This document shows positions 1 through 5,931 of a DNA stretch of 6,893 nt, piece after piece. The first letter of the stretch is position 1. Each line of letters begins with the position of its first letter. A program made the position numbers and the translations under genes. A model generated the notes under the pieces. That model was not told where the DNA came from and did not search any database. It was given only the letters and a program-made list of their open reading frames with translations. Source of the DNA: DAIPHL01 sp036771375 (GTDB taxonomy: Bacteria; Synergistota; Synergistia; Synergistales; Synergistaceae); assembly GCA_036771375.1 (NCBI GenBank), contig DAIPHL010000121.1, forward strand, positions 1-6,893. The letters are read 5' to 3'.

Positions 1-1582
1 GTACCCATGAAGAGTTTTGCAGCTGATACACTTGGTATCCTGCTGCATTTTCGATGCTTTTCTTTCCGTCCTTGTCCTGCATCGCGAGTTGCGTCTCCGC
101 ATATCTCGAGAATTTGACGAAAGGCAGCCCGATCAAAAGATAGATCACGGCGACCATGATCCCCGGTCCAACGTAGTCGTAGTACGTTGCAGCCAGCTGT
201 CCATAGGCTTTTGTGAGATCGACCATGGTGATGATGGAGACGAGCGAAGAATCCTTGAGCAGCGATATGAAGTCGTTTGTGATCGGTGGAATGACGACCC
301 GGATCGCCTGGGGAAGCATGACTTCCTTCATCGCCTGTCCCCGGTTCATGCCCAGAGCCAACGCCGCTTCCCACTGTGTCGTGGGAATCGCGAAAAGCCC
401 GGCCCGATATATCTCGGCCTGGTAGGCGGAGTAGTTGAGCCCCAGCCCAATTGCGCCCGCCCAGAACGGGGAGAGCTTGATCCCGATGCTCGGAAGGCCG
501 TAGAAGATGAAGAAAAGCTGGATCAAAACCGGCGTTCCCCGCATCAGTTCGATGAACGCGGTCGCGAACGCCGCAATCCACTGCGGCGCGAAGATACGCA
601 CGATCGCAAGTAGGAGGCCGAGCGCCATCGCGATGAGCATGGCTGTAATGGAGACGTGCAGTGTGACGATCGCTGCCTTGCCGAACGTCGGAAGAAAGCC
701 GGTGTAGCGTGAAAGCCGTGCCTTCAGGGAGAGTTCGGGGCGATGCGTCTCGGCCCACTCGTCGTACCTTGTCATTTCGACCTTTCTTGGGCTGTAGTCG
801 TTGAATTCCCGCGCCATGATCGGGCTCCACAGGTTCCAGCGATCGTAGATCTCCCGCAGCTTCCCGCTGTCGCGAAGGTACACGATGCTCTCGTTTATTC
901 TCCTGAGGAGCTCCTTGTTTTCTTTGGAGACCGCGATGGCGTATATGATCTCTCCGATGGGTTTTCCGACGAATTTGATCTCGGGATTGAAACCCGCGGA
1001 GTAGATCGCGATGGGCGAATCGAAGAGGGCCGCGTCGAGCCGTCCGTTTTGCAGGTCCTCGTAGGTATTGGCCTCTACGATATACGTCCGTATCTCCACG
1101 TCGCCCAGTTCCTCCAGGACCATCTGTGCGTAGCTCTCCTTGAGGGTTCCGACCACCTTGCCACGACAGTTTTCGAGCTCTTTGATGTCCTGGTTTCCTT
1201 TGCGCACGGCAAGCTGCAGAAAGGTCTTGTAGTAAGGGATCGAAAAGGCCACACCCTCCTCGTGCTCCGGGGTCACCTCGAGCCCGTTGATGGCGATGTC
1301 GTACAGGTTGCGGGATAGTCCCGGTATCAGGTTGTCCCAGGCGTTGTTGATGTATTCGGTTTTTTTGCCGAGGTAGTCGGCGATGGCGTTGACGATGTCG
1401 ACTTCGAAGCCGATCAGTTCTTTGTGATTTTTGGGGTCCGGGAACATGTACGGGAATCCCCCCTCCGAGTCGCCTCCCCATCGCAGAACTCCCTCTTTTG
1501 CCGTGATCGAGGCCATGGAAGAACCGCATGAAAGAGACAGAAAAAGCACCACGAGCAGCCATGAAAGCAGGTGTTTTTTCAT
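1..1582 (-). CDS. Amino-acid ABC importer, substrate-binding protein fused to permease (C-terminus cut by window edge)
   Basis: This protein should capture a polar amino acid outside the membrane and form the transport channel. Reading the minus strand from ATG at 1582 gives 527 codons open to the left edge. Residues 1-24 form a signal or anchor helix (MKKHLLSWLLVVLFLSLSC); Cys19 lacks a good lipobox, so a lipoprotein is doubtful. Residues 30-255 look like a family 3 solute-binding domain (GFEVDIVNAIADYLG at 58-72, WDNLIPGL at 82-89, then the typical C-terminal helix LREIYDRWN at 242-250). A linker leads to a HisM/GlnP permease domain from about 295, with hydrophobic helices, RGTPVLIQLFFIFYGLP at 348-364 and the ATPase-contacting EAA loop at 405-433 (EAALALGMNRGQAMKEVMLPQA). 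The domain appears almost complete by residue 495, so little is missing. The start overlaps the ATPase stop by one base (TGATG), which implies translational coupling. Such fusions are known in this transporter family; the actual substrate cannot be read from the sequence. Confidence 0.93.
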   Translation of the reverse strand, partial: MKKHLLSWLLVVLFLSLSCGSSMASITAKEGVLRWGGDSEGGFPYMFPDPKNHKELIGFEVDIVNAIADYLGKKTEYINNAWDNLIPGLSRNLYDIAINGLEVTPEHEEGVAFSIPYYKTFLQLAVRKGNQDIKELENCRGKVVGTLKESYAQMVLEELGDVEIRTYIVEANTYEDLQNGRLDAALFDSPIAIYSAGFNPEIKFVGKPIGEIIYAIAVSKENKELLRRINESIVYLRDSGKLREIYDRWNLWSPIMAREFNDYSPRKVEMTRYDEWAETHRPELSLKARLSRYTGFLPTFGKAAIVTLHVSITAMLIAMALGLLLAIVRIFAPQWIAAFATAFIELMRGTPVLIQLFFIFYGLPSIGIKLSPFWAGAIGLGLNYSAYQAEIYRAGLFAIPTTQWEAALALGMNRGQAMKEVMLPQAIRVVIPPITNDFISLLKDSSLVSIITMVDLTKAYGQLAATYYDYVGPGIMVAVIYLLIGLPFVKFSRYAETQLAMQDKDGKKSIENAAGYQVYQLQNSSWV

Positions 1583-2379
1583 CAGCAGGTCACCGCCGTT
1601 CCGGTAAAGTGCCGCAGGAAGGCCCGCGTTCTCTCGTTTTTGGGGTTGGTGAAGAGGATGTCGCCGTCGTCGAACTCGACGATCTCCCCTTTGTCGATAA
1701 ACACGATGTAATCCGACGCATCCCTTGCGAATTTCATCTCGTGTGTCACGATGATCTGCGTCATTCCCTCGCTGTCTAGGTCTTTCATGACCTGGAGGAC
1801 CTCTCCGACGAGTTCGGGGTCGAGCGCCGAGGTCGGTTCATCGTACAACATCACCATGGGGTTCATGGCAAGTGCGCGTGCGATCGCTGCCCTTTGGCTC
1901 TGCCCACCCGAGAGCGTCGAAGGATACTTGTTCGCCATCGATCCGAGTCCGACTTTTTCCAGCTGTCGCATGGCGATCTCGCGGGCTTTTTCTTGCGGCA
2001 TCTTCTTCACGACGACGGGAGCCAGCATGACGTTTTGAAGAACCGTTTTATGGGGAAACAGATTGTTGTAGCCCTGAAAGACCATTCCCACTTCGTTTCT
2101 CATCTCATGTGCGATTTGAAGCATTTTATCGTCGGGACGATGGTCTCGCCCCTTTCTCTCGAGCTCGACCTCGCCGATGCGTATATAGCCGGAGTCGAGC
2201 AGTTCCAGACAGTTGAGGCAGCGGAGAAAGGTCGATTTTCCACAGCCTGACGGACCGATCAGGGACACCAGATCGCCTTCCTTGATGTTGATGCTGATGT
2301 TGTTCAGAACCTCACCGTCTTCGAAGCTCTTGCAGAGGTTTTTGACCACAATGAGAGATTCTTCCGGTAGATTGACCAT
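1582..2379 (-). CDS. Polar amino-acid ABC transporter ATP-binding protein (GlnQ/HisP type)
   Basis: This 265-residue ATPase powers the importer encoded immediately downstream. Every nucleotide-binding motif is visible: Walker A GPSGCGKST at 42-50, Q-loop Gln102 in VFQGYNNLFPH, signature LSGGQ at 156-160, Walker B VMLYDEP at 176-182 with catalytic Glu181, D-loop SALD at 184-187, and switch His213 in VTHEM. The signature continues SQR where QQR is usual, a mild variation. Length and layout match the polar amino-acid uptake ATPases. The reading frame is open upstream to 2430, but the start at 2379 is preferred. It yields the usual family N-terminus (LIVVKNLCKSFEDGEVLNNIS) and has an AGGAGG ribosome site 12 bases upstream; a start at 2430 would add 17 residues translated through that site. 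The spacing is slightly long. A one-base overlap with the fusion gene places both in one operon. Confidence 0.96.
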   Translation of the reverse strand: MVNLPEESLIVVKNLCKSFEDGEVLNNISINIKEGDLVSLIGPSGCGKSTFLRCLNCLELLDSGYIRIGEVELERKGRDHRPDDKMLQIAHEMRNEVGMVFQGYNNLFPHKTVLQNVMLAPVVVKKMPQEKAREIAMRQLEKVGLGSMANKYPSTLSGGQSQRAAIARALAMNPMVMLYDEPTSALDPELVGEVLQVMKDLDSEGMTQIIVTHEMKFARDASDYIVFIDKGEIVEFDDGDILFTNPKNERTRAFLRHFTGTAVTC

Positions 2380-2391
2380 AGCGTATTCATA

Positions 2392-2397
2392 CCTCCT
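2392..2397 (-). promoter_or_regulatory. Ribosome binding site of the ABC ATPase gene
   Basis: AGGAGG on the minus strand lies 12 bases before the ATG at 2379. It is the site that decides in favour of 2379 over the in-frame upstream start at 2430. An ATG two bases after it (2390) is out of frame and too close to be used. Confidence 0.7.
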
Positions 2398-2412
2398 GGA
2401 AAAATATATGAT

Positions 2413-2466
2413 GGTATAAACGATCGCCAAGCCATCACCGTCTCAGTGTCGCAGAAGGTATAAACG
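2413..2466. repeat. Pair of 10-bp direct repeats upstream of the ABC operon
   Basis: GGTATAAACG occurs at 2413-2422 and again at 2457-2466, 44 bases apart, that is about four helical turns. On the minus strand each copy reads CGTTTATACC and could supply a -10-like TATACC, but neither has a convincing -35 (the upstream copy has CTGAAG at 17-base spacing). Equal helical phasing just upstream of the transporter ATPase would also suit a regulator operator. The function is unproven. Confidence 0.4.
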
Positions 2467-2770
2467 CCATGTAGGGGATCTTCAGGTTGATTTGGAGACG
2501 TTCGAGCACATACCGTGAATCGATCGCGAGAAATCCGAGCGGTTTCCTGGCGGAGTCGGTCTCCTTGCTGCGCATTCTCTTCGAACCGATTTTGTCGAAG
2601 CGGTTTCCTGTGGGATTTATATGGATACAAAACGGACGAATATGGATGAAAGCACGGATGAAACTCGATCCATGAAGTGGTTTTTTGTCATAAACGGGCA
2701 TCTGTCTTTGTCTTTTTTGCCGAACGACGATTCGGCCCCGGCGTATCACGCCACCCCGGGGTTTTTTCAA
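2435..2770 (-). CDS. Doubtful small basic protein upstream of the ABC operon
   Basis: I do not recognise this 111-codon ORF. In its favour, it starts with TTG seven bases after GGGGAGGTGA, the best ribosome binding site in the window, and a plausible promoter lies at 2805-2833. It runs on the same strand as the ABC genes and ends 55 bases before the ATPase start. The last 45 codons favour G or C in the third position, as the real genes here do. Against it, the N-terminal half is very rich in Arg and Lys, shows no recognisable fold, and the codon pattern there is poor. There is no signal peptide or clear membrane helix. It may be a true small gene, the remnant of a decayed one, or simply the leader of the transporter mRNA. 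A hairpin-forming stretch sits immediately after the start codon. Confidence 0.35.
   Translation of the reverse strand: MKKPRGGVIRRGRIVVRQKRQRQMPVYDKKPLHGSSFIRAFIHIRPFCIHINPTGNRFDKIGSKRMRSKETDSARKPLGFLAIDSRYVLERLQINLKIPYMAFIPSATLRR
2539..2610. repeat. Pair of 11-bp direct repeats
   Basis: GCGGTTTCCTG occurs at 2539-2549 and 2600-2610, 61 bases apart. Both copies lie inside the doubtful minus-strand ORF. The unit is short and could be coincidence or a trace of local duplication; no function is apparent. Confidence 0.35.
2736..2767 (+). terminator. Candidate intrinsic terminator on the plus strand
   Basis: CCCC at 2736-2739 can pair with GGGG at 2758-2761, and GGCGT at 2740-2744 pairs with ACGCC at 2748-2752 around a three-base loop, leaving ACCCC bulged. 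Alternatively CCCCGG pairs with CCGGGG directly. Six T residues follow at 2762-2767, as in a rho-independent terminator read on the plus strand. No convincing plus-strand gene ends just upstream, so it may stop an unseen small RNA or readthrough towards the divergent promoters. On the minus strand the same bases fold just after the TTG start of the doubtful ORF. Confidence 0.4.
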
Positions 2771-2804
2771 TTTATTCTCACCTCCCCTTTTGCGATGCCA
2801 TCAT

Positions 2805-2833
2805 TTTATACATGTGTTTAGGAGGTATTTTAA
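2805..2833 (-). promoter_or_regulatory. Candidate sigma-70 type promoter for the ABC operon
   Basis: On the minus strand TTAAAA (2833-2828) and TATAAA (2810-2805) are separated by exactly 17 bases. They match four of six and five of six consensus positions. Transcription would begin near 2798, just ahead of the strong ribosome site at 2787-2778, and run through the doubtful ORF into the ATPase and fusion genes. The assignment is from consensus only. Confidence 0.45.
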
Positions 2834-2990
2834 GTGTTTTGTCGTTACATTGCAATAGGTCGAGAGGACGATTCCCTCTGTCCTACCGGATACTTCAATC
2901 GAACGACTGTAAATTGTTACGATACGGACGCGAACTACATCGTGTATCCTTCAGTGACGAAATATGAGGGCAATTTGAAAAAGGGGTGTT

Positions 2991-3401
2991 ATGATCGTGA
3001 GAAAGACATTTGTGTTGTCGGTTTTTGTGGTGTTCATCGTTCTGTCGGTCGCCTCCTTCGCGTTCGCACACGGTGGTCACGCGGGGATGAAAAGAGTTGG
3101 CGCCCATTGGCATCTCTTTATGGACGATAACTGTTTCGGACATTTCGGGGGATTTGCGGGAAACGGGGTAGGAAGAGGGGCGTACGATGATCTTCGAGGC
3201 ATCGAGTTGCCTCGCGAGATCCGGGATAAGCAAGCGGAGATGAACAGGTTACGGGATGAGATCGGAAAGGAGATCGCAAGAAAACCGATTGACCGTCCGA
3301 AAATCGAGGCGCTGTTTAAGAAACGCTTTCAACTCCGTGACGAAATCTCGAAGTGGTTTGTGAAGCAACACCTCGACGCGTTGGAGAAAGCCCAGAGGTA
3401 G
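2991..3401 (+). CDS. Small exported Spy/CpxP/ZraP-like periplasmic protein
   Basis: This encodes 136 residues, probably a periplasmic chaperone or metal-responsive protein. Residues 1-26 are a classic signal peptide (basic MIVRK, hydrophobic core, AFA cleavage site before His27). The mature N-terminus is rich in His and Gly (HGGH at 27-30, His39, His41, His51), suggesting metal binding. From about 70 onward the chain is charged and helical: LPREIRDKQAEMNRLRDEIG, then a Pro-containing turn near 99-103, then KIEALFKKRFQLRDEIS, which resembles the helical hairpin of Spy, CpxP and ZraP. The LTxxQ motif itself is not clearly present, so membership is inferred from size, signal, helix pattern and context. 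AAGGGGTG lies just before the ATG with short spacing. In known systems CpxP and ZraP sit beside the two-component system that controls them, and here a two-component pair follows 124 bases downstream. Confidence 0.8.
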   Translation: MIVRKTFVLSVFVVFIVLSVASFAFAHGGHAGMKRVGAHWHLFMDDNCFGHFGGFAGNGVGRGAYDDLRGIELPREIRDKQAEMNRLRDEIGKEIARKPIDRPKIEALFKKRFQLRDEISKWFVKQHLDALEKAQR

Positions 3402-3442
3402 AAGAGCCTTGTAGGTGGTCTGGAGAAGACGCGGTGTTTTGG

Positions 3443-3467
3443 GGCGCCTCCCTTCGTGGGGGGCGCC
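3443..3467 (+). terminator. GC-rich hairpin between the exported-protein gene and the response regulator
   Basis: A ten-base-pair stem (3443-3452 with 3458-3467, one G-T wobble) closes a five-base TTCGT loop. The arms carry GGCGCC at both ends. It is very stable but no T-run follows, so it is not a standard intrinsic terminator. It could partly end transcription, act as an mRNA 3' stabiliser, or set lower expression of the two-component genes relative to the exported protein. A short palindrome AAGCGCTT follows at 3472-3479. Confidence 0.5.
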
Positions 3468-3525
3468 TAGAAGCGCTTCCCGTGAAAGGAACAATCGAGC
3501 ACGATGAGGAAATAGAGGGTCTGGC

Positions 3526-4164
3526 ATGATACGTATCTTGTTGGCGGATGATCACCCCTTGACACGAGCCGGCCTCGTCGCATGGCTCGAAGGGGAGAGC
3601 GGCATCGAATTGGTGGGAGAGGCCGACGATGGCGAATCTGCCTGGAAAAAAATACTTGAACTCGCCCCGGATCTCGTCTTGATGGATATCGAGATGCCCA
3701 ATGGGAACGGGATCGAGATCGCCGCACGGGTGCTCAGGGAGAAATTGCCCACCGCGGTGCTGATGTTGACCGCATACAGCGGGGAAGAATACGCCATCGC
3801 GTCTCTCCGGGCGGGAGCGAAGGGATTCGTTCTTAAATCCGCGCCGCTGGAACAGCTGAGAAGAGCAATCTTCGACGTCGCGAGCGGCGTTTTCTACCTG
3901 GATCCGTCCGTATCGATCGCATGGGAATGCGAGCCGTATGAAGCGCTTTCCCCCCGTGAAAAAGAAGTCCTGCTCCTTGCGAGCGAAGGGTTGCCAGCCT
4001 ATGAGATCGCATCTCGACTGTTGATCGCCGAGCGCACCGTGACGGCGCATTTGACGTCCATTTACGGAAAGCTTGGCGCCAAAAACAAGACCGAGGCGAT
4101 TTTGATCGCTCTCAAAAGAGGCGTCATTCTCTTGAGCGAGTTGCGATTCCAGGCCGGAGAATGA
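3526..4164 (+). CDS. NarL/FixJ-family response regulator
   Basis: This 212-residue transcription factor should be phosphorylated by the kinase encoded next. The receiver domain spans about 2-120, with acidic pocket Asp8 and Asp9, phosphoacceptor Asp54 in LVLMDIEMPNGNG, switch Thr82 in MLTAYS and Lys104 in FVLKSAP. A LuxR-type helix-turn-helix occupies about 140-202 (LSPREKEVLLLASEGLPAYEIASRLLIAERTVTAHLTSIYGKLGAKNKTEAI in outline, residues 141-192), with the usual E-V-L and T-V-x-x-H positions. All key residues are present and the length is normal. GAGGG lies six bases before the ATG. Its stop is four bases before the kinase start, so the pair is co-transcribed. The target genes are unknown; the exported protein upstream is the obvious candidate. 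Confidence 0.96.
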   Translation: MIRILLADDHPLTRAGLVAWLEGESGIELVGEADDGESAWKKILELAPDLVLMDIEMPNGNGIEIAARVLREKLPTAVLMLTAYSGEEYAIASLRAGAKGFVLKSAPLEQLRRAIFDVASGVFYLDPSVSIAWECEPYEALSPREKEVLLLASEGLPAYEIASRLLIAERTVTAHLTSIYGKLGAKNKTEAILIALKRGVILLSELRFQAGE

Positions 4165-4168
4165 CGTT

Positions 4169-5545
4169 GTGAGAAAGCATGCGCTCTTTCTTCTGATGGT
4201 TTTTGTCACGGCGATGACGGGGTGTACCCTCTGCATCTCCGTTTACGCATTTACCGTCCACAAAAGGACGATGGACGCGATGTTGCGCTCCTATGTGCTC
4301 GACTTGACGGAGAGTTACGCGAACGCTTCTTTTCACGAATCGATTCGGCATGGAAGGAGAGTCCCGGGGCAGAGGAAGATGCGCCTTCACATCTTTTCGA
4401 CGATGCCGATGATGCAAAAAGAGGGGAGCGGCGGAATTTTGATTCTCTCGGAGGATGGATCGATCTTGCGTTCGACGGGGGATGTGGAGAAATTACTTCC
4501 GTTGTGGCATGCCGAGTTCTCCCTCGACGAGGTGCACGAGGTATCCGACGCGCGGGGGCACCGCTATTACTTGGCCGGACGCAGGACGGCAGGCGAAAAC
4601 TACGTGCTGGCCTTTGTCTCCAGAACCGATGCATGGCGTCCGCTCGCCGCGATATGGACGTTTTGGGTCCTGTCGGCTACCGCAATGTCCTTTTTCGTGA
4701 TGGTCGGCATGGTCTCGCTCTGGCGATATCTGGTGATGCCGCTATACAGAATTGTGAACCGCATAAAAGACATGAAATGGGGTTGGGAGTTGCCCGCTTT
4801 TTCGCACGGTTCTCCGTTTTTCGAGCTTCGGGCGTTGTCGGAGGTGCTTGAGGAGTTGGCGCGGGAGGCGGTTGATAAAGAGGTATTGAAAGCGCGTTAT
4901 GTGGATGATTTGGTGACGGCTCAGGAGGAGACCAGAAGACAGTTGTCCAGGGAACTGCACGACGGTCCCCTACAATCGGTGATGGCCGCCATAAGGAGAA
5001 TCCAGCTCGTTCGAGCATCTTTAAACGAGACGTCTGTTTGTGAAGGGAAGGCCGGCGATCACCTGGAGGTTGCCGAGGACGTCTCGCTGGTCGCCGTGAA
5101 GGAGATCCGCGATTACTGCGACGAGCTTTCACCATCCTGGGTCAAACTCGGGTTGCAGAGCGCGATGAATGAAAATTTGAAGCGACTGTCCCGGAGTTAC
5201 GAACGGCTTCACATCGTGCTGGATGTAGACGAAAGACTGGAGTGTTTTACGGAAGCCCGGATTCTCGCCCTGATTCGTATCACACAGGAAGCGGTCTCCA
5301 ATTCGGTGTGGCACGGTAAAGCACGGAACGTTCGGATCTCTTTGCATAAACGGGAGGGGAAAACGGTTTTTTCCGTCGAGGACGACGGTGTCGGTTTCTC
5401 AAGCGGAGGGGCAGACTGTGAACGATTGCGCACCAGTGGGCACAGAGGGCTTGCCAATATCAACGAGAGAGCCCGGCTCCTCGGCGGAACGATGGAGATC
5501 TCTCGGGCAGACGGAGGGGGGACGATTCTGCGTATCGTGTTTTGA
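4169..5545 (+). CDS. Membrane sensor histidine kinase (HisKA_3, NarL-partner class)
   Basis: A 458-residue inner-membrane kinase that should phosphorylate the response regulator encoded just upstream. It starts with GTG at 4169, with GGAGA eight bases before. Transmembrane helix 1 is about residues 5-28 and helix 2 about 157-187. They enclose a roughly 128-residue external sensor, whose strand pattern (GGILILSEDGSILRSTG, then GHRYYLAGRRTAGENYVLAFVSR) suggests a Cache/PAS-like fold. A HAMP-like or coiled segment follows to about 245. The dimerisation domain carries RELHDGPLQS with phosphoacceptor His264. The ATPase domain has the N-box ITQEAVSNSV (Glu374, Asn378), G1 DDGVGF at 405-410 and G2 GHRGLANI at 424-431. 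These are the features of the NarX/DegS/LiaS group. The ligand cannot be predicted; the neighbouring Spy/ZraP-like gene hints at envelope stress or metals. Confidence 0.95.
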   Translation: MRKHALFLLMVFVTAMTGCTLCISVYAFTVHKRTMDAMLRSYVLDLTESYANASFHESIRHGRRVPGQRKMRLHIFSTMPMMQKEGSGGILILSEDGSILRSTGDVEKLLPLWHAEFSLDEVHEVSDARGHRYYLAGRRTAGENYVLAFVSRTDAWRPLAAIWTFWVLSATAMSFFVMVGMVSLWRYLVMPLYRIVNRIKDMKWGWELPAFSHGSPFFELRALSEVLEELAREAVDKEVLKARYVDDLVTAQEETRRQLSRELHDGPLQSVMAAIRRIQLVRASLNETSVCEGKAGDHLEVAEDVSLVAVKEIRDYCDELSPSWVKLGLQSAMNENLKRLSRSYERLHIVLDVDERLECFTEARILALIRITQEAVSNSVWHGKARNVRISLHKREGKTVFSVEDDGVGFSSGGADCERLRTSGHRGLANINERARLLGGTMEISRADGGGTILRIVF

Positions 5546-5599
5546 CGCGATGTCGGTTTTTGTGTGTTTATACAGAAAAATTGCTAAATTTTATGCATC

Positions 5600-5628
5600 T
5601 TGTGCGAAATCCGCTTGGATGATATACT
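5600..5628 (+). promoter_or_regulatory. Extended -10 promoter for the riboswitch-mutA transcript
   Basis: TTGTGC at 5600-5605 and TATACT at 5623-5628 are 17 bases apart, and the -10 is preceded by TG at 5620-5621, giving an extended -10 that offsets the weak -35. Transcription would begin near 5635, about 20 bases before the aptamer, producing a leader of roughly 300 bases. The stretch from the kinase stop (5545) to here is AT-rich and contains no clear terminator. Confidence 0.6.
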
Positions 5629-5655
5629 GCGCTTACAATTTCATAGCGAGGAAAT

Positions 5656-5795
5656 GTTTCGGTGTTCGGGAATCCGGTTGAAAGCCGGAGCGGCCCCGCC
5701 ACTGTGATCCGGACGAAACCGCGCCATATCACTGTCCCATCGGGATGGGAAGATGCGGAAGTAGGAGGAAGGAGAGTCAGGAGACCGGCCGAGAC
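5656..5795 (+). promoter_or_regulatory. Cobalamin (B12) riboswitch aptamer
   Basis: The conserved elements of the cobalamin aptamer appear in order: GGGAATCCGGTTGAAAGCCG at 5668-5687, the GCGGCCCCGCCACTGT core at about 5690-5705, and the B12 box AGTCAGGAGACCGGCC at 5775-5790. Closing stem P1 can be drawn as GTTTCGG (5656-5662) with CCGAGAC (5789-5795), seven pairs including one G-T wobble. The size of about 140 bases is typical. It lies on the same strand as the methylmalonyl-CoA mutase gene and 136 bases separate it from that start codon. Ligand binding normally represses the downstream gene. Whether this copy prefers adenosylcobalamin or another corrinoid is not evident. Confidence 0.95.
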
Positions 5796-5864
5796 AAATA
5801 AGTGTTGTTGTGCGCGGGCGCAATGGATGCGAGATTGCAATCATGAACAGAGCTCATATCCAAC

Positions 5865-5898
5865 GAGAGGAGAGGCCGCGCTGGCGTTTTCTTCTCTT
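5865..5898 (+). other. Candidate riboswitch expression-platform hairpin
   Basis: AGAGGAGA at 5866-5873 can pair with TCTTCTCT at 5890-5897 (one G-T wobble), extended by wobble pairs at the base and inside, around a GC-rich loop. T-rich sequence lies in and after the 3' arm (TTTT at 5887-5890, TTT at 5897-5899) but there is no clean terminal T-run. The hairpin ends 20 bases before the mutA ribosome site, GGAGG at 5919-5923. It is the most likely part of the switch to be controlled by the aptamer, either as a weak terminator or by altering access to the ribosome site; the mechanism is not resolved. Other palindromes in the same leader are TGCGCGGGCGCA (from about 5810) and GATTGCAATC (5834-5843). 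Confidence 0.4.
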
Positions 5899-5931
5899 TG
5901 CATTCTTGCATACTAATTGGAGGCGTGATGT

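Larger units (their letters stand above)
2380..2990. other. Intergenic region between divergent ABC operon and periplasmic-protein/two-component genes
   Basis: This 611-base divergent region has no confidently identified gene. It contains the repeats, doubtful minus-strand ORF, plus-strand terminator-like hairpin and minus-strand promoter listed separately. On the plus side, AGGAGG at 2819-2824 stands nine bases before a GTG at 2834. The resulting frame crosses the start of the exported-protein gene and encodes nothing recognisable, so it is not called. I saw no riboswitch consensus and no clear promoter for the gene at 2991, which should be transcribed from somewhere between about 2830 and 2970. 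Confidence 0.6.

Noticed and set aside
17..1318. Long plus-strand open frames at 17-613 and 743-1318
   Set aside because: They are antisense to the fused binding protein-permease, whose minus-strand translation shows complete family motifs; the plus-strand products are low-complexity charged sequence with no recognisable domain.
2403..2425. Minus-strand TTGGCG/TATATT promoter-like pair with 16-base spacing
   Set aside because: Good consensus, but transcription would start at about 2396, inside the AGGAGG ribosome site of the ATPase, leaving an unusable leader; the upstream promoter at 2805-2833 is more plausible.
2304..2630. 108-codon minus-strand frame overlapping the ATPase start
   Set aside because: It is out of frame with the ATPase, reads through its ribosome site and N-terminal coding sequence, and shows no family resemblance.
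3316..4236. 306-codon minus-strand open frame
   Set aside because: It lies opposite the response regulator, whose motifs are intact. The product resembles no family and results from GC-biased codons read in antisense.
5662..5916. 84-codon plus-strand frame across the riboswitch leader
   Set aside because: It runs through the conserved structural core of the cobalamin aptamer, so its conservation is explained by RNA, and it has no recognisable product.
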